This document shows positions 50,901 to 52,064 of a stretch of DNA of 52,064 bases, one piece after another. Numbering within the stretch: position 1 is the stretch's first letter; every line of letters begins with the position of its first letter. A model generated the notes under the pieces. It was not told the DNA's origin. It worked only from the letters and a program-made list of their open reading frames with translations, and made no database searches. The position numbers were made by a program, and so were the translations under genes. The stretch lies in assembly GCA_029210875.1 (NCBI GenBank), contig JARGFJ010000006.1:1-52064 (forward strand), read 5' to 3'. The stretch comes from Gammaproteobacteria bacterium. Its GTDB lineage: Bacteria > Pseudomonadota > Gammaproteobacteria > Nitrosococcales > Methylophagaceae.

Positions 50901-50947
50901 TGTTGACTACATTATTAACAAGTGGTGCAATTGATGATGGCATTTAG
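44912..50947 (+). CDS. LapA-type giant adhesin 2 with PA14 and RTX modules; ATA at the start position
   Basis: The frame is open from 44888. The retention module is intact, with TAAG at residues 108-111 if numbered from ATA 44912, which aligns exactly with the ATG of adhesin 1. GGGAG at 44900-44904 is well placed. The first ATG in frame is 45077, after half of the module. Counting 2011 residues: Calx-beta-like 205-320, VCBS 368-451, PA14-like 471-640, VCBS/cadherin-like 650-1410, DUF642-like 1413-1593, a jelly-roll-like segment 1690-1860. RTX repeats (GGAGNDILI) follow at 1870-1916, then a type I secretion signal (FVWNDADLG onward). PA14 and DUF642 domains suggest sugar binding. Without an ATA or ATT start the gene would lose cell-surface retention. 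Confidence 0.82.
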   Translation: MTAQIGIVKALIGTATATAADGTIRNLQIGDHVFADELITTGAGGAIELEFADGSVMDLGRNTQAVLDDTVFNPEAATAVAETTDAEVDAIQAALLAGADPTQIGEATAAGAGVAGEGNEGHQPVVVDYLAPEAPVESGFDTTGIGVVFPEIQEELQVPIEEEIVPPAVSVSVEVQIEIDPENPPQTEPPTDGIPTPDYPVLVNGNAASILEGTNGGENSETRDVTFILSLDHVFSQDVIVTYQLIEGTALFGTDQDWFDGELINTVTIPAGTTTFPVTITIVQDHFDESNEHFSIKIIDAVNATINPAADTATVTIFDDDTTPVAQNDFNAVTEDVAEQGYPQTTGNVISGTNDAGNNPAVQLDSDEDGDSLAIVSFSDADENVAAGGTITGKYGELTLNSDGSYTYVLTSNEDPAIQGLGEDETLTDTFSYIVTDTFNAEQTADLTIIIQGSNDAPVIDGDVSNTSGLMFAGLNAEYYGVNSQIDNLAEFRSIVESNAPDATFNATEISYSLGNGTVSIGEHLQSFLGADAATLSADPANTSDGGLHMFGQVYLQAGVYQFQVRADDGYQIVIDGNSVAEYAENQPPTTRTHAQFNISEDGYYDVDIVWWDQGGAYVFEPALSFNGGAFNVFSTDNFDFRAEASASVMEAGNTDSGVEVAGIPTVTGTMNADDVDNDDDPTTLTWSLDVTATPADSVYGQFAIDEHGNWTYNLDNAAADNLAEGQFVTETFTVVVTDRHGATDSKDVTITIQGTNDSPVISFADGNDAGAVSEDAVTSITGQLAADDVDTGATETWSIQGTHGSAYGSITVDNTGKWTYTLANGSPAVQALTDGDVIHETYIVRVTDDNGAWDDQTVAITITGTNDAPEVSDKWVSLDANADASGISLADYDAGGAKDVEDDADGQISGGSKTTQIQIETLPLNGTLFVDGVEVVAGDVFDETVNFDYEADYSDPILFGTKDDTGSKSQWGTFSGGDISLSSGGVTGTISGFDDSGDANITFHNSNIHSSMGTGLGVKGSEIELSNHETLTIQFDQTMANAEIGLSGVGGNFSESSSADAGAVWFASLDGAVVASGAERQDAADDGNPNTVVINIDVPFDSVVFSVEAMVNSNYSVQYIEVNPQFEDSFTYSAIDSEGLVSGSTATVTLTGSATNFTPDASNDQGGALLRTDEDTSLTIDAATLLANDTDSNGDSLTITSVQDAQHGAVTLNEDGSISFDPAANFSGLASFSYTVSDGYGGSDTATATIRVNPVADAPTLIMSMGEPVVTTVNAAGYEVIDYKGDSYFVAGGGTLKPSTNSTHMTFVEGKGYGIGGGRGTDGIDKNESLMFDLQQNVSAATFNVHVDSASLNAQWIAYDQNGTEVGQGDINASGTVTISGIGQFAYVAFDAEKSGSDNGGGFFVTPESVLEATNLIVNGSFEDLGHTDGNGDPILGELTGTSLVHVASIPGWTTIAGPNMEPHAKGHAGVGASDGNHYMDLGASPGNTSIEQSFNSLVAGKQYQLSFDFRDKAAMQESGPSGLSSGVMQVLWNSEVVATIDGDNVDQWLSHSVTVIATGNDSLVFAEIGDSDDNWGIAIDNVQLYGVIGFGDTPETTYSYELSVTAALTDLDGSETLSGVFVSALPNGVTISDKPNADESYNPGTLTLVSDHELTADEINAIQGSVTSTDTFGSVSDTATTETNVKVEAGYVDFSSLSFDSWGGAVQDRADASATTVMNNVLALAGNSWKAASLDQFGVDSDFDWSNGTLTFEAKVTTQGELQGILFEQNLTNNQSADQPNLIKIAGSQNWGSNAGYTSEDLGDGWVRYEVDLSTLDQTNGVFQHMVFVNDDDNNDPADGVTGEISFRNLSISDNAVDGNMSSDMLLEGSSGDDVLYANAGDDILIGGAGNDILIGGAGNDLLVGGAGADTFVWNDADLGTVGSPAHDIVQDFNVNEDVLNLSDLLSDGSHTIEGIEVGVAGSEHLQLNIKDSSGNVVQEIELSGVTASPSPADMLTTLLTSGAIDDGI
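50564..50617 (+). repeat. Two 27-nt RTX-coding tandem repeats
   Basis: Two copies of a 27-base unit (GACATCCTTATCGGTGGTGC onward), differing at one base, encode consecutive calcium-binding GGAGNDILI nonapeptides near the end of adhesin 2. A third, more diverged unit follows. Confidence 0.85.
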
Positions 50948-50973
50948 TCTCTAGCAGTTTAATGTTGTAGTTT

Positions 50974-51001
50974 AAAAGGCACCTTCGGGTGCCTTTTTTT
51001 T
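50974..51001 (+). terminator. Rho-independent terminator after adhesin gene 2
   Basis: A ten-base stem AAAAGGCACC and GGTGCCTTTT closes on a TTCG tetraloop and continues in a T-run, 26 bp after the stop codon. It is a strong intrinsic terminator. Confidence 0.96.
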
Positions 51002-51082
51002 GGTTCATAGTCGAACAGTGGTGGAATGCAGATCTAATTTTTACGAAAAAGTAGTAAGCAGAACAATTAACCACATAAAGTG

Positions 51083-51096
51083 GGGTCAGGTCTTGC
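51083..51096 (+). repeat. Left inverted repeat of the RAYT element
   Basis: GGGTCAGGTCTTGC is the exact reverse complement of 51963-51976. It lies 31 bp before the transposase start and is the type of flank often seen around REP-associated transposase genes. Confidence 0.9.
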
Positions 51097-51127
51097 ATTA
51101 ACATTTTCTGTTTGTTAAAGTGTCCTT

Positions 51128-51973
51128 ATGGCTAGACCAATAAGAATTGAATATGCAGGGGCGCTATATCACGTTACTTCTCGTGGTGATCGGCGTGAGG
51201 ATATATATTTAGACGATGATGATCGTTTGATTTGGTTGGCTGTGTTTTCTCAGGTTTGTTCACGATTCAACTGGCAATGTCATGCGTGGTGTTTGATGGA
51301 TAATCATTACCATATTGTTGTTGAGACGGTTGAGGGAAACTTATCACAGGGAATGCGTCAGCTCAATGGGGTGTTTACTCAGAAGTCGAATCGTCGTCAT
51401 GATCGTGTTGGGCATGTGTTTCAGGGGCGTTATAAAGCGATTCTTGTTCAGAAAGAATCATATTTGCTTGAGTTGGCTCGGTATGTTGTCCTTAATCCTG
51501 TTCGTGCTGGCATGGTGACGGATGTGCAGGATTGGCAGTGGAGTAGCTATTTGGCGATGGTAAATAAACGTGCAAGTCCGGACTGGTTAGAAACGGATTG
51601 GATATTGAATCATTTTGGTGATATTCGGCAGCTTGCTATTGCAGCTTATGAAAACTTTGTGCGTGAGGGTATTGGTTTAGCTCCAATTTGGGATGGCTTG
51701 AAGAAGCAGGTATATCTGGGTGATGAACAATTTATTGAGAAGGCAATAGATGCCGTTGATGTGTCTAGTGAACTAAGTGAAGTTCCTAAGGTTCAGCGTC
51801 GTAAATTGGCCAAATCATTAGCATGGTATGAAGAGCATTTTTCTTTGCGAGATGATGCGATTGTGAATGCGTATGCTAGTGGTGACTATTCGATGAAGGT
51901 GATTGCGGATTGGTTTAAGGTGCATTATTCAACGGTGAGTCGGGTGGTGAAAAAGCATGAAAGCAAGACCTGA
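51128..51973 (+). CDS. REP-associated tyrosine transposase (RAYT, Y1_Tnp)
   Basis: The 281-residue protein has the IS200-like HUH nuclease features. ARPIRIEYAGALYHVTSRG is at the start, the HUH motif is NHYHIVVE near residues 59-66, and the likely catalytic Tyr is in LARYVVLNPVRAG near 122. The last 50 residues hold a helix-turn-helix-like YSMKVIADWFKVHYSTVSR. RAYTs nick single-stranded DNA at palindromic REP repeats and are thought to move them. The stop codon lies inside the right inverted repeat (51963-51976), so element and gene end together. Confidence 0.92.
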   Translation: MARPIRIEYAGALYHVTSRGDRREDIYLDDDDRLIWLAVFSQVCSRFNWQCHAWCLMDNHYHIVVETVEGNLSQGMRQLNGVFTQKSNRRHDRVGHVFQGRYKAILVQKESYLLELARYVVLNPVRAGMVTDVQDWQWSSYLAMVNKRASPDWLETDWILNHFGDIRQLAIAAYENFVREGIGLAPIWDGLKKQVYLGDEQFIEKAIDAVDVSSELSEVPKVQRRKLAKSLAWYEEHFSLRDDAIVNAYASGDYSMKVIADWFKVHYSTVSRVVKKHESKT

Positions 51974-51976
51974 CCC
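51963..51976 (-). repeat. Right inverted repeat of the RAYT element
   Basis: GCAAGACCTGACCC mirrors 51083-51096 perfectly over 14 bp and includes the transposase stop codon TGA at 51971-51973. Confidence 0.9.
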
Positions 51977-51988
51977 TCTTGACTCTTT

Positions 51989-52064
51989 GAAGAGCATTTT
52001 TCTTTGCGAGATGATGCGATTGTGAATGCGTATGCTAGTGGTGACTATTCGATGAAGGTGATTG
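51989..52064 (+). pseudogene. Partial second copy of the RAYT 3' region
   Basis: These 76 bases repeat 51830-51905 exactly, at an offset of 159 bp. They correspond to the transposase segment from EEHFSLRDDA onward and run off the window end. The 12 bases between the right inverted repeat and this copy are unrelated. It is a fragment left by tandem duplication or by insertion of one copy in another, not a functional gene. Confidence 0.9.

Noticed and set aside
39243-50947. The two adhesin frames as one gene broken by a stop
   Set aside because: Each has its own leader, ribosome binding site and retention module, and a strong terminator separates them.

Overview
The window looks like chromosomal DNA of an AT-leaning gammaproteobacterium. 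Gene content and order support this: coaBC-dut-algC-argB-slmA as in pseudomonads, yciB-yciI-bolA diverging from an yciV-yciO pair, ClpB behind a sigma-32-like promoter, SlmA, RsmE, PrmC and PmbA. Genus cannot be fixed from sequence alone. A methylotroph or sulfur-oxidiser relative such as Methylophaga or another Thiotrichales member is only a guess. I see no rRNA, tRNA or CRISPR array.

Layout. (1) 1-439: a truncated carbamoyltransferase remnant next to a possible IS end. (2) 448-9160, minus strand: a tightly packed run of cell-surface glycan genes (GT2, O-antigen ligase type, GT4, UDP-glucose dehydrogenase, GT4, ELM1 family) behind a ZIP metal transporter, PgeF and an inositol-monophosphatase-like enzyme. 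(3) 9257-14415, plus: rsmE, DUF3301, a receiver-domain protein with a C-terminal membrane anchor, prmC, moeB, pmbA, then palindromic and tandem repeats. (4) 14712-19665, minus: a GGCT-like enzyme, a His-rich CDF exporter, a large PilZ protein, bolA, yciI, yciB. (5) 19711-25648, plus: PHP phosphoesterase, YciO, acyltransferase, clpB, FocA-type channel. (6) 25651-30358: a PAS-GGDEF-EAL protein, an SDR, CheR and DUF4126. (7) 30416-38651, plus: Nif3, YihY, coaBC, dut, an algC fused to a membrane sensor-like module, argB, slmA and a degenerate response regulator without its DNA-binding domain. (8) 38652-50947: repeats, then two giant LapA-type adhesin genes in tandem. (9) 51083-52064: a REP-associated tyrosine transposase (RAYT) with inverted ends and a partial second copy.

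The tandem adhesins are the most interesting part. Both encode the N-terminal retention module and the TAAG site typical of LapG-cleaved, cyclic-di-GMP-controlled adhesins. They share a 63-nt leader containing a GTAC palindrome over a possible -10 box and a small hairpin. The second gene has ATA exactly where the first has its ATG start. Its central part, including a PA14-like and a DUF642-like domain, has clearly higher GC than its two ends, as if a cassette had been swapped into an old frame. The first gene holds a 422-bp near-identical internal repeat. A CRP-like box lies only before the first. A cyclic-di-GMP turnover enzyme and a PilZ protein are encoded elsewhere in the window, but the type I secretion genes and LapD/LapG are not.
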